From the NCBI RefSeq assembly GCF_018408855.1, contig NZ_AP024322.1:2852001-2916000 (forward strand): 64,000 nt of DNA, read 5' to 3'. The notes beneath the pieces were generated by a model. That model made no database searches, was not told the DNA's origin, and worked only from the letters and a program-made list of their open reading frames with translations. Made by a program: the position numbers and the translations under genes. Position 1 is the stretch's first letter. Every line of letters starts with the position of its first letter. Positions 28,475 to 37,001 of this stretch are shown one piece after another. The DNA comes from Caballeronia sp. NK8. Its GTDB lineage: Bacteria > Pseudomonadota > Gammaproteobacteria > Burkholderiales > Burkholderiaceae.

Positions 28475-29569
28475 ATGGAGCAGGCGCATCAACCGGCACG
28501 CCGGGCTTATGCCTTCGCATGGTCCGAGCACCGGAATCCCGAACGCGAGCAGGCCACGCTGCGGGTCTGGATGGGAGCGGCGGTTCTTCTGGCCTACGGC
28601 ATTTTTACCTGGCTCCGCCCGTCGCACGATGCATTGCTGGTCGCACGCATCGTCGCACTCTATGTGTCCTACGGCGCGGTTACGCTGTTGATCGTCAGCC
28701 GCATGGCGTCTCCTTCGGAGAAGCGTCTCACCGTCACGACCATCGCCGATCAATCGATTCTCGGACTCGCGCTCGCCGCGGGCGGCGCCATCGCGCTGCC
28801 GCTCATCTGGGTGATCTTCTGGTTTCTTATCGGCTCGGGATGCCGTTACGGCAAGCGCACGCTCGCCGTTTCGTGCACGACGGCGCTCGTCATCGTCGTG
28901 GCGCTGGGAATCTGGCAGCCGTGGTGGCACGCGAATCTGCCCGCCGCGATCGGTCTGGGGCTGAGCGTGCTGGGCGCATCGGTTTATCTGAGCGTGCTCG
29001 TCGACCGGCTCGGCAGCGCGAATCGCGATCTCGCGCGTCAGGCATCGACCGATCCGCTCACGGGACTATCGAACCGATACGCGCTCGAACATATCGTCGA
29101 TCGCGCGATGAACGCACGCGAAACCGATGGCAATCAAGCCACCGCGCTCCTGCTCATCGATCTCGATGGCTTCAAGGAAGTCAACGACACTTACGGCCAC
29201 GCCGTCGGCGACATGCTGCTGCAATCGTTCGCGCAATCGCTCGAAAAGCGCATGCGCAAGACGGACACCATCGCGCGGCTGGGCGGCGACGAGTTCGTCG
29301 TGCTCGCGCATCACGTGCGCGACCGGGCGGCCGTGCTCGCAGTGGCCGACAGCATCCACTCCGTGCTGAACGCGCTCACGTCGGTGCAGGAGCGGCCGGT
29401 GTCGGTGTCGGCGAGCATCGGCGCGTGTCTGCTTTCCTGTGCGACGGCCGCGCATCAGTCCGGCATGACCGCCGTGCTGCGCGCCGCCGACCGCGCGATG
29501 TACCGCGCCAAAAGTCTCGGCGAAGGCAAAACCGTCTTCGCCGAGACGCGGGACTTCGAAACGAACTGA
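28475..29569 (+). CDS. Membrane-bound diguanylate cyclase (GGDEF)
   Basis: 364 residues. Residues ~25-185 contain about five or six hydrophobic segments of a membrane sensor region. The catalytic domain follows (STDPLTGLSNRYALEHIVD) with an intact GGDEF at 270-274. An inhibitory I-site RKTD lies five residues before it, so product inhibition is expected. It makes cyclic di-GMP from GTP and may feed the YcgR flagellar brake encoded in this window. It is convergent with fliA with only one base between stop codons. Confidence 0.94.
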   Translation: MEQAHQPARRAYAFAWSEHRNPEREQATLRVWMGAAVLLAYGIFTWLRPSHDALLVARIVALYVSYGAVTLLIVSRMASPSEKRLTVTTIADQSILGLALAAGGAIALPLIWVIFWFLIGSGCRYGKRTLAVSCTTALVIVVALGIWQPWWHANLPAAIGLGLSVLGASVYLSVLVDRLGSANRDLARQASTDPLTGLSNRYALEHIVDRAMNARETDGNQATALLLIDLDGFKEVNDTYGHAVGDMLLQSFAQSLEKRMRKTDTIARLGGDEFVVLAHHVRDRAAVLAVADSIHSVLNALTSVQERPVSVSASIGACLLSCATAAHQSGMTAVLRAADRAMYRAKSLGEGKTVFAETRDFETN

Positions 29570-29570
29570 A

Positions 29571-30302
29571 TCAGGCCTCGACGCTCGTCCACGCCTGTTC
29601 GCGCAGCTTCACGCGCAGACGGGCGACCGCCTGGCTGTGCAACTGGCACACGCGCGACTCGCTCACTTCCATCACCGCGCCGATTTCGCGCAGGTTCAGC
29701 CCGCGTTCGTAATAGAGGCTCATCAGGAGCTTCTCGCGCTCGGGCAGCTTGTCGATCGCTTCGATCAGCGCACCGCGCAGACTGTCGTCGAGCAGCGCGG
29801 ACAACGGGTCCGAACGGTCGACGCAGTAGCGGTCGAGGAACGGTTCGTCGTCGGCGGAGCGGTCGAAGTCTTCGTAGTAGATCAGCTGGCTGCCGTGCAG
29901 ATCCTGAAGCATCGACTGATACTCGGGAAGCGGCAAGTTCATGTGCTCCGCGATCTCCGTCTCGCTCGCGGAGCGGCCGAGGTTCTGCTCGACCTTGTGC
30001 ACCGCCGATTCCACTTCGCGCGAGGTCTTGCGCATGCTGCGCGGCAGCCAGTCGTTGGCGCGCAGCTCGTCGAGCATCGCGCCGCGAATGCGCTGGCTCG
30101 CATACGTTTCGAATTGCGCGCCCTGATCTTCCTTGTAGCGGCTCGCCGCGTCCATCAGGCCGATCATGCCGGCCTGGATGAGATCGTCGAGATCGACGCT
30201 CGCCGGCATCTTGGCGACGAGCTGAAGCCCCAGCCGGCGAACGAGCGGTGCATATTTCGTCAGCACGTCGGACTGTGAGAGTTTGCCTTGGGCGTTATAC
30301 AT
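29571..30302 (-). CDS. fliA: RNA polymerase sigma-28 factor FliA
   Basis: 243 residues from the ATG at 30302 (MYNAQGKLSQSDVLTKYAPL); a GTG three codons upstream is possible, but a GGTG site lies seven bases before the ATG. Regions 2 (LDDLIQAGMIGLMDAASRYK, FETYASQRIRGAMLDELRAN), 3 and 4 (LPEREKLLMSLYYERGLNLR, EVSESRVCQLHSQAV) are complete. FliA directs transcription of late flagellar and chemotaxis genes, such as flgM here. It lies downstream of flhG on the same strand. Confidence 0.97.
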   Translation of the reverse strand: MYNAQGKLSQSDVLTKYAPLVRRLGLQLVAKMPASVDLDDLIQAGMIGLMDAASRYKEDQGAQFETYASQRIRGAMLDELRANDWLPRSMRKTSREVESAVHKVEQNLGRSASETEIAEHMNLPLPEYQSMLQDLHGSQLIYYEDFDRSADDEPFLDRYCVDRSDPLSALLDDSLRGALIEAIDKLPEREKLLMSLYYERGLNLREIGAVMEVSESRVCQLHSQAVARLRVKLREQAWTSVEA

Positions 30303-30320
30303 CCTGGTCACCTATCTTGA

Positions 30321-31250
30321 TCACATCGACGCCGTGCTGCTCATTGCAAAGTCGTGAAGCGCAACCGCACGATGCGTCGCCTCCCGCCCGCCCTGTTCAG
30401 AGTCGCCAACCGGAATTCGCGCGTCTGCCTGGCCGTCCGCCGCGCGCATATAAGGCGCGGGGCGCATCGGCCAGTGGAGGAGCTCCGCCGCTATCGCGCG
30501 GTAGTCGCGCGCCGCGGCCGTGGCCGGGAACGCTTCGACTGCGCAGCGTGAGAGATCCTTCGCCCGAGCGACGCGCGCATCCTCGGACACATACCCTGCC
30601 TGCACGAGCGACACGGCCAGATACCGGCTCGCGACGCCCGACAGGTTGTCGAACGCGACCGCCGCGTCGGCCGGGTTCTGCACGTGATTGATGAGCACGC
30701 GGAACTGGCCGATCGCATGGGCGTAGTGCAGACGCTTCATGCACGCATACGCCTCGGTGATCGCCGACGCGGCCACCCGCGTCACAATGAGAAAGTCATG
30801 CGCCTGCGCCGCGAGGCTCGACAGCGCGCCGTGGCGGTCCAGTTGCGCATCGATCAGCACGATGTCCGCCGGACCATCGAGCAATGCGCGGCACTGCGCG
30901 GCATCGTGGCTGATGCGCTCGTCGCGCGGCGCGGCGATCAGCGAGAAACCGAACGGCGTGCGCTCGACGACATCCGCGAGCGCGCGGCGGCCGGACATCG
31001 CCGCAGCGAGCGCGCCTTGGTCGGACAGGCCCAGCATGCGGCTCACCGATGCCGAATCGCGATGCTCGTCGATCACGAGCACGTCCTTGCCATGCACGGA
31101 CAGCGCCGCGCCGAGATTCACCACCGCCGACGAGCAGCCGATGCCCGCCGGACCGCCCGCAACCGCCACCACGCGCGAACCGGCACGCGTGAGGAGCCGT
31201 CGCAGACCTTCCGCCTGGTCGAGCACGAGCTTATCCAAAGTGCACCCCAT
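30321..31250 (-). CDS. flhG: FlhG-type MinD/ParA-like protein with altered Walker A
   Basis: 309 residues from the ATG at 31250, overlapping the end of flhF by 20 bases; a GTG at 31268 is also possible. The N-terminal helix DQAEGLRRLL (D11, Q12, A13, L16, R17) matches the FlhG motif that stimulates FlhF GTPase. The Walker A region reads AGGPAGIGCSSAVVNL, so the lysines of the usual KGGVGKT are missing. FlhG limits flagellar number; whether this form binds ATP is doubtful. Position between flhF and fliA makes the identity firm. Confidence 0.88.
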   Translation of the reverse strand: MGCTLDKLVLDQAEGLRRLLTRAGSRVVAVAGGPAGIGCSSAVVNLGAALSVHGKDVLVIDEHRDSASVSRMLGLSDQGALAAAMSGRRALADVVERTPFGFSLIAAPRDERISHDAAQCRALLDGPADIVLIDAQLDRHGALSSLAAQAHDFLIVTRVAASAITEAYACMKRLHYAHAIGQFRVLINHVQNPADAAVAFDNLSGVASRYLAVSLVQAGYVSEDARVARAKDLSRCAVEAFPATAAARDYRAIAAELLHWPMRPAPYMRAADGQADARIPVGDSEQGGREATHRAVALHDFAMSSTASM

Positions 31251-33024
31251 GCATTTCGGTCGTGGCACGCGCCGACAAAGCGGACAGCAGCGCCGGCACT
31301 TCCTCGTCGTGCGGCACGAACGGCGAGCCGTCGCGCGGAATGCAGAACGCGCTCTTGATGAGAAACCGCTTGGTCGCGACGTATAGGTTCTCCGGCACCT
31401 TCTGGCCGGTCGACACGTAATGCACGGGCAGCTTGTAGCGGATCACCGTATCGAGCACGCCGCCGAGATTGGTCGCCTCATCGAGCTTGGTGAGGATGCA
31501 GCCCGCGAGCGGCGGCTGATCCGGCGCGCTCTTGTACGCCTGCACGACTTCGTTGAGCGTGTCGCCGTGGCTGGTCGCGTTGAGCAGCAGGATGCGCTGC
31601 ACCGGTTGACCCGCGCCGCACAGCATCGCGATCTGGTCCGAAACCATGCGATCGCGCTGGCTCATGCCGATCGTGTCGATCAGCACGATATGTTTGTTGC
31701 GCAGCTCGGACAGCGCGAGCTGCAGGTCGGCGGCGTCTTTCACCGCGTGGACCGAGACGCCGAGAATCTTGCCGAAGATGCGCAGTTGCTCGTGCGCGCC
31801 GATCCGGTAGCTGTCGGTCGTGAGCAGCGCGACCTTGCTCGCGCCGAAGCGCATCACGCAGCGCGCCGCGAGCTTCGCGGTGGTCGTCGTCTTGCCGACG
31901 CCCGTCGGGCCCATCAGCGCGAACACGCCGCCGCGCTCCATCAGCGCGTCTTCGCTGTCCATCACCGGAATATTCGTTTCGAGCACCTGCTGCACCCATT
32001 CCAGCGCGCCTTCCACGCTTTCCATCTCCGGCATGTTGTCGACGACCATGCGGACGAGCTGCGCGGAAAAGCCGGCTGCGAAGAGACGCTTGGTCAGCGC
32101 GCCGCCCGTCGCGTTGCGGCGCTGGCGCTCGCCCCAGAGCAAGCCGGAGAAGTGCTCTTCCATCATCGAGCGCATCGACGACAGCTCGTTCATCACTGTT
32201 TCGTTGACCACCTGTTCCATGCGCGCGCGGATCGCTTCGGTCACGACCGCAGCCGCGTTCGCGGGCAGACCTTCGAAAGCGCCTTCCGGCGCGGCGGGCG
32301 CGGCGTTCGTGGCCGGTGCTTCGGCGTGCGGCGCGCTCGCGTTGATCTTCTGCGCGGCGCGACGCGCGGCGACTTGCGCGGCTTCGCGCGCCCAGTCGGG
32401 CGTTTCGACCTTCGATTGCACCGGCGCCTGAACTTCGGGCGCGCGAGTCGCTTGTGCCTGAGCTTGCTGGCGCAACGCGTACTTGCCCGTTTCCGGCGTC
32501 TTTTCGGCGCGCGTTTCCTGCCGCGCTACCGGCACCGGCACGCCCATGCCACGCGCAATGGCGGCGGACGCCGAGAGCGGACGGTTCGACGGCATCGTCG
32601 CCTGTTGCGCGATCCGCTTCGCGTGCTCGATCAGCCAGGGATTCGAATCGGCCATCGTGCGCGGCGCTTCGTCGTCGGCTTCTTGTTCGTGCGTGAGCGC
32701 GTCTTCATCGTCGGCGTCGGTGTTCGCGCCGAAGACCGAGGAAAACACGTCGCCGCTCGCGTAAGGATTCGCGGCGGCTTGCCTGGCCGGCAGCGCGGCC
32801 GCCGCAGCAGCCAGCGCGGCGCGCGACGTGCCCGGCGAGCGCACGGCCTGCTCATTCGCGGCGGGCGAGATCGACGCGATATCGCTGTCCGCGACGCCGA
32901 CGATCTCGACGGAGCCATCATCCAGCGTGCGATTGGACAGCACCACGGCATCGGGTCCGAGCGCTTCACGAACCTGGCGCAGTGCGTCGCGGCTGTTCGC
33001 GCCGATGAATTTACGAATGTTCAA
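31231..33024 (-). CDS. flhF: FlhF, SRP-type GTPase controlling flagellar placement
   Basis: 597 residues if translation starts at the TTG at 33024 (MNIRKFIGANSRDALRQVRE), which matches the family start and has a GGGGG site five bases upstream. An ATG at 33081 would add 19 residues. The N-terminal B domain is followed by a long Ala/Pro/Gln-rich linker, then the N and G domains with Walker A FALMGPTGVGKTTTTAKLAA, DTIGMSQRD and ILTKLDEATNLG. FlhF brings export parts to the cell pole. flhG overlaps its end. Confidence 0.94.
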   Translation of the reverse strand: MNIRKFIGANSRDALRQVREALGPDAVVLSNRTLDDGSVEIVGVADSDIASISPAANEQAVRSPGTSRAALAAAAAALPARQAAANPYASGDVFSSVFGANTDADDEDALTHEQEADDEAPRTMADSNPWLIEHAKRIAQQATMPSNRPLSASAAIARGMGVPVPVARQETRAEKTPETGKYALRQQAQAQATRAPEVQAPVQSKVETPDWAREAAQVAARRAAQKINASAPHAEAPATNAAPAAPEGAFEGLPANAAAVVTEAIRARMEQVVNETVMNELSSMRSMMEEHFSGLLWGERQRRNATGGALTKRLFAAGFSAQLVRMVVDNMPEMESVEGALEWVQQVLETNIPVMDSEDALMERGGVFALMGPTGVGKTTTTAKLAARCVMRFGASKVALLTTDSYRIGAHEQLRIFGKILGVSVHAVKDAADLQLALSELRNKHIVLIDTIGMSQRDRMVSDQIAMLCGAGQPVQRILLLNATSHGDTLNEVVQAYKSAPDQPPLAGCILTKLDEATNLGGVLDTVIRYKLPVHYVSTGQKVPENLYVATKRFLIKSAFCIPRDGSPFVPHDEEVPALLSALSARATTEMHGVHFG

Positions 33025-33131
33025 ACTTGCCCCCGATGAGGTGAGACTGCGATCTTTAGCCAGCGGGCTCACTCGATTCATTGCGATGCCCGCTTTTCAG
33101 TGAGGCCATTATTGCGAACTTCGCCTTTTGC

Positions 33132-33170
33132 CCATCGCTGGATAAAGGGTGAGAAAAAGGGGTATTTCGG
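33132..33170 (-). promoter_or_regulatory. Upstream element of flhF shared with flhB
   Basis: Read on the minus strand the block starts CCGAAATACCCC and ends ATCC, two bases, GCGATGG. It has the same 39-base length and mostly the same bases as 10427-10465 before flhB. It lies 50 bases before the possible ATG and 107 before the preferred TTG start of flhF. The rest of 33025-33334 holds nothing else recognisable. Confidence 0.55.
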
Positions 33171-33334
33171 CTGATGGGAATACGGCGTCCGGCGTGAAAG
33201 CTCGCGCGCGCCGGAAAAAGATTCCGCTTCGCCGCTGTTCGAACACTTGCCCGACGGCGTAAGCTTTAGGGCATTTCGCTCACCGTCCGGCGCGCGTTCC
33301 GGCCGCACCGGATATTCAAAGGAGACTTCTTCGC

Positions 33335-35023
33335 ATGGCGTCTGCTGTCCCTTCCGAAGGTCGAACCACCGGCGCGCGTCTCGTCGTCGATGCGTTCGTG
33401 CATCACGGCGTCGAGCGCGTGTTCTGCGTGCCCGGCGAGAGCTTTCTGGCCGTGCTCGATTCCCTGCACGACGAAACCTCGCAAATTCAGACGATCGTCT
33501 GCCGCCACGAAGCGGGCGCGGCGAACATGGCCGAGGCGGTCGGCAAGCTGACGGGCAAACCGGGCATCGCGATCGTGACGCGCGGGCCGGGCGCGACGCA
33601 CGCGTCGATCGGCGTGCACACCGCGTTTCAGGATTCGACGCCGATGATCCTGCTGATCGGCCAATGCGCGCGCGATCACATGGACCGCGAGGCGTTTCAG
33701 GAGATCGACTACCGGCGCATGTTCGGGCAGATGGCGAAATGGGTCGCGCAGATCGACGATCCGCGCCGCGTGCCGGAATATCTGAGCCACGCGTTTCACA
33801 CCGCGACCTCGGGCCGTCCGGGTCCGGTCGTGCTCGCGCTGCCGGAAGACATGCTGACCGAAGCGGTCGACGCGGCGCCGCCCGCGCCGCCGTATCAGCG
33901 CGTGGCCGCGTCGCCTTCGGCGGCGCAGATCGAACGCCTGCGCGCGTTGCTCGCGAACGCGAAGAAGCCGTTCGTCATCGCGGGCGGCAGCGGCTGGAAC
34001 ACGCAGGCGACGCAGGATTTCGCGCGCTTCGTCGAACAGTGGCAATTGCCGGTGGGCTGCGCGTTCCGCTATCAGGACACGCTGAACAACGAGCATCCGA
34101 ACTACGCGGGCGATGTCGGTCTCGGCATCAACCCCGCGCTCGCCGCGCGCGTGCGCGACGCCGACGTGCTTTTCGTGCTCGGCCCGCGCATGGGCGAATC
34201 GACGACGGGCGGCTACACGCTGCTCGACATCCCGAAGACGAAGCAGACGCTCATCCACGTACATCAGGGCGCGGAGGAACTGGGGCGCGTGTACAGCGCG
34301 GATCTGCCGATCGTCTCGGGCATGCCGGAAATCGCGTCGATGCTGGCCGCGCTTGAAGCGCCGCCCGATGTCGCGTGGAAGGGCGAAGCCGAAGCCGCGC
34401 ACGCCGCGTATCTGGAATGGCGCACGCCGCGCCCGATGCTCGGCAATGTCCAGCTCGGCGACATCATGCGTCAGCTTGCGGAGACGATTCCCGCCGATTC
34501 GATCCTCACCAACGGCGCGGGCAATTACGCGACGTGGCTGCATCGGCACTGTTCGTATCGGCATTTCCGTTCGCAGGTCGCGCCGACGAGCGGTGCGATG
34601 GGCTACGGCGTGCCCGCCGCGATCGCCGCGAAGTCGCTCTATCCGGAGCGCACCGTGATTGCGTTCGCGGGCGACGGCTGCTTCATGATGTCGAGCCACG
34701 AACTCGCCACGGCGATGCAGTATCGGCTGGCGGTGATTTTCATCGTCGTGAACAACGCGCAGTTCGGCACGATCCGGATGCATCAGGAGCGGCACTATCC
34801 GCATCGCGTGCACGGCACGGGGCTCACGAATCCCGACTTCGTCGCGTATGCGCGCGCATTCGGGGCGCACGGCGAGCTGGTCGAGACGACCGATCAGTTC
34901 ATGCCCGCGTTCGAACGCGCGGTCGGTTCGGGTTTGCCCGCAGTGATCGAAATTCGCATCCCGCAGGATCAGAGCACGCCGGGCGCGACACTCGAACAAA
35001 TTCGCCAGCAAGGCCAGCGCTAA
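33335..35023 (+). CDS. Thiamine-pyrophosphate enzyme, acetolactate synthase-like
   Basis: 562 residues. The three domains of the family are present: the pyrimidine-binding domain with catalytic-type E59 (IVCRHEAGAANMAEA), the central domain, and the PP-binding domain with GDGCFMMSSHELATA ending VVNNAQFG. The sequence resembles acetolactate synthase large subunits, but no small subunit gene is adjacent, so it may be a catabolic enzyme or a decarboxylase of another 2-oxo acid. It is monocistronic, divergent from flhF. Confidence 0.85.
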   Translation: MASAVPSEGRTTGARLVVDAFVHHGVERVFCVPGESFLAVLDSLHDETSQIQTIVCRHEAGAANMAEAVGKLTGKPGIAIVTRGPGATHASIGVHTAFQDSTPMILLIGQCARDHMDREAFQEIDYRRMFGQMAKWVAQIDDPRRVPEYLSHAFHTATSGRPGPVVLALPEDMLTEAVDAAPPAPPYQRVAASPSAAQIERLRALLANAKKPFVIAGGSGWNTQATQDFARFVEQWQLPVGCAFRYQDTLNNEHPNYAGDVGLGINPALAARVRDADVLFVLGPRMGESTTGGYTLLDIPKTKQTLIHVHQGAEELGRVYSADLPIVSGMPEIASMLAALEAPPDVAWKGEAEAAHAAYLEWRTPRPMLGNVQLGDIMRQLAETIPADSILTNGAGNYATWLHRHCSYRHFRSQVAPTSGAMGYGVPAAIAAKSLYPERTVIAFAGDGCFMMSSHELATAMQYRLAVIFIVVNNAQFGTIRMHQERHYPHRVHGTGLTNPDFVAYARAFGAHGELVETTDQFMPAFERAVGSGLPAVIEIRIPQDQSTPGATLEQIRQQGQR

Positions 35024-35101
35024 GGGACAAACTTTCAATCTTCTTGCAGCACGCTCCCGGTGGCAGTAGAGTAGCCAGTTCGAAAACACTGGGAGTTAGC
35101 G

Positions 35102-35365
35102 ATGCTTAAGATTCTGGCTTTGTCGTTGGCAATGGGGTTGTCGGGTGCGGCGTTCGCAAAGGCCGACTGCACGGCGCATCCCAAGAGCGAGTGGATCAAG
35201 GAGTCGGACGCCAAGGCGCAACTCGAAGCACAGGGCTACAAGATCAAGAAATTCAAGGTCGATGGAAACTGCTACGAGATCTACGGCCACGACAAGAACG
35301 GCAAGAAGGTCGAGATCTATTACGACACGAAGACGCTTGCCGTCGTGAAGTCGGAAGTCGAATAA
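35102..35365 (+). CDS. Small secreted PepSY-domain protein
   Basis: 87 residues. A signal peptide (MLKILALSLAMGLSGAAFA) is followed by a single PepSY unit (SDAKAQLEAQGYKIKKFKVD, YEIYGHDKNGKKVEIYYDTK). It should be periplasmic. It is two bases ahead of a cytochrome b561 gene, a pairing often seen, and may assist that electron carrier. The specific role is not known. Confidence 0.88.
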   Translation: MLKILALSLAMGLSGAAFAKADCTAHPKSEWIKESDAKAQLEAQGYKIKKFKVDGNCYEIYGHDKNGKKVEIYYDTKTLAVVKSEVE

Positions 35366-35367
35366 GC

Positions 35368-35901
35368 GTGACGCCCGTGGCTCGCGTGAGAGTGTGGGAC
35401 GCGTGGGTGCGAGTCACGCATTGGGCGGTCGCGGGCATCGTCGTGTGGAATCTGTTCGGGCCGACGGATTCCACGCATCGTCTGCTCGGGTATGTCGCGG
35501 CGGGGTTCGTGGTCGCGCGCGTCGTGTGGGGCTTCGTCGGGTCGCGGCATGCGCGCTTCTCGGCGTGGTGGCCAACACGTCCGCATCTCGTTGAATATCT
35601 GCGCTCGCTTGCGTCAGGCAAGCCGATGCATCACGTCTCGCACAATCCGCTCGGCGGATTGATGGCGCTCGTTCTATGGTTTCTGATTCTCGCGCTCGCG
35701 GTGTCGGGCTGGATCATGCGCCTCGATGCATTCTGGGGCGAGGAATGGCCGCAGGAGATTCACGCGTGGCTCTCGGTCGCGGTCGAGGTGTGTGTTTGCG
35801 TGCATGTCGCGGCGGCCGTGTTGATGAGCGTGTGGACGCGGGAGAATCTCATCGGGGCGATGGTGACGGGGAATAAACGCGACAAGCATCCACGCAAATG
35901 A
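35368..35901 (+). CDS. Cytochrome b561-type membrane protein
   Basis: 177 residues from a GTG at 35368 (or 35377), just after the PepSY gene stop. Four membrane segments are visible with conserved His near their ends: RVTHWAVAGI, THRLLGYVAAGFVVARVVWG, SHNPLGGLMALVLWF and EIHAWLSVAVEVCVCVHVAA. These are the expected b-haem ligands. It probably passes electrons between the quinone pool and a periplasmic partner. The frame continues upstream through the PepSY gene, but that part has no similarity. Confidence 0.88.
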   Translation: MTPVARVRVWDAWVRVTHWAVAGIVVWNLFGPTDSTHRLLGYVAAGFVVARVVWGFVGSRHARFSAWWPTRPHLVEYLRSLASGKPMHHVSHNPLGGLMALVLWFLILALAVSGWIMRLDAFWGEEWPQEIHAWLSVAVEVCVCVHVAAAVLMSVWTRENLIGAMVTGNKRDKHPRK

Positions 35902-36029
35902 CCTGCTTCGAGGCAGCTTAAATTCAGCATCCTGCACTACCAATGGAACCGAGCCGCTTCCGATAATCGAATCCGCACTCTCGATACTGAGAGTCGACTC
36001 GATGATCGATAAAAAGGAGCGACTGCACG

Positions 36030-36932
36030 ATGTCCCACGCAGCGAGGCAACTGACCAAGATCGGCGTTTTCTATGACGGGAATTACTTCGATCGCGTCAG
36101 CAAGTACTACAACCATCGGCATGATAAAAGGGCCTGGATTTCCATTCCGGGGCTTCACGAGTACATACGCTACCGAGTAGCGGATGAAGAAGCCGTCGAT
36201 ATGCGCAACTGTCAAGTGACCGATGCGCATTATTTCCGCGGCCGCTTCTCTGCGCAGAAGAGCAAAGAGAAGGGCGACGATGCGTTCTACTACGAGCGCG
36301 TAGTTGACGACATGCTGATGCGCGAGAATGTCACCGCGCATTATCTGCCGATGAACTTCGCCGGAAAGGAAAAAGGCATTGATGTATGGCTGGCGCTCGA
36401 AGCCTTCGACCTTTCGATCCACAAGCACTTCGACGTTGTCGTGCTGATCGCAAGCGACAGCGACTATATTCCGCTGGTCCGAAAGCTCAAGACGCTCGGG
36501 ATTCGTGTCATGGTCGTCACTTGGACCTTCACGCAAGCAGTCAGTAGCGGTGACGCCAAGCCCGAAAGGCCGAGCACGATGCTGCTCAAGGAAGTGAGCT
36601 ATCGCATACCGATGTCCGAAGTCATCGACAGGATGGACGAGACAAAGGGAGATGAACGCGACGTGTTGAGCGACCTGTTCCAGCGACGCCGTGACCGACA
36701 ACCTAATTCGAGTGCGCCAGAGGCTGATTGGAAGATCGGGATCATCGAGAGCCTGACGGAAAAGTACGGATACATCAGACCGGAAAATGGCCTGAAGAAG
36801 ATCTACTTCTACTACTCCGCTCTGACTGATGCGGAATCCGACGAACTCGAAATTGGCATGGAAGTGAGCTACCTGGAAGGCACGGGACAGAAAGGCCCAT
36901 TCGCGAAGAAAGTTCGAACGGTCAGCAGCTAG
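36030..36932 (+). CDS. NYN-domain nuclease fused to a cold-shock domain
   Basis: 300 residues. Residues ~8-195 match the NYN (PIN-like) fold: D16 in VFYDGNYFD, D118 in GIDVWLALEA and D143/D145 in ASDSDYIPLV form the acidic metal site of these RNases. Residues ~234-298 look like a cold-shock domain (GIIESLTEKYGYIRPENG, KIYFYYSALTDAESDELEIG, GPFAKKVRTV). Both halves act on RNA in known families, so an RNA-processing role is likely but the target is unknown. A GGAG ribosome site precedes the ATG. GC content is clearly lower than in neighbouring genes, suggesting recent gain. Confidence 0.82.
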   Translation: MSHAARQLTKIGVFYDGNYFDRVSKYYNHRHDKRAWISIPGLHEYIRYRVADEEAVDMRNCQVTDAHYFRGRFSAQKSKEKGDDAFYYERVVDDMLMRENVTAHYLPMNFAGKEKGIDVWLALEAFDLSIHKHFDVVVLIASDSDYIPLVRKLKTLGIRVMVVTWTFTQAVSSGDAKPERPSTMLLKEVSYRIPMSEVIDRMDETKGDERDVLSDLFQRRRDRQPNSSAPEADWKIGIIESLTEKYGYIRPENGLKKIYFYYSALTDAESDELEIGMEVSYLEGTGQKGPFAKKVRTVSS

Positions 36933-36933
36933 A

Positions 36934-36975
36934 AGAAAACAAAACGGCCCGGCCGCCAACGCGGACCGAGCCGTT
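36934..36975 (-). terminator. Terminator of the LivJ-type gene
   Basis: On the minus strand AACGGCTCGGTCCGC pairs with GCGGCCGGGCCGTT around a 4-base loop, followed by TTGTTTTCTTCT. It lies just after the stop at 37002. Confidence 0.85.
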
Positions 36976-37001
36976 CGATACAACGCAGAAAACCCGAACG
37001 T

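Noticed and set aside
35977..35994. ACTCTC/GAGAGT inverted repeat before the NYN gene
   Set aside because: Six-base arms with a six-base gap are too short to call an operator without other copies.
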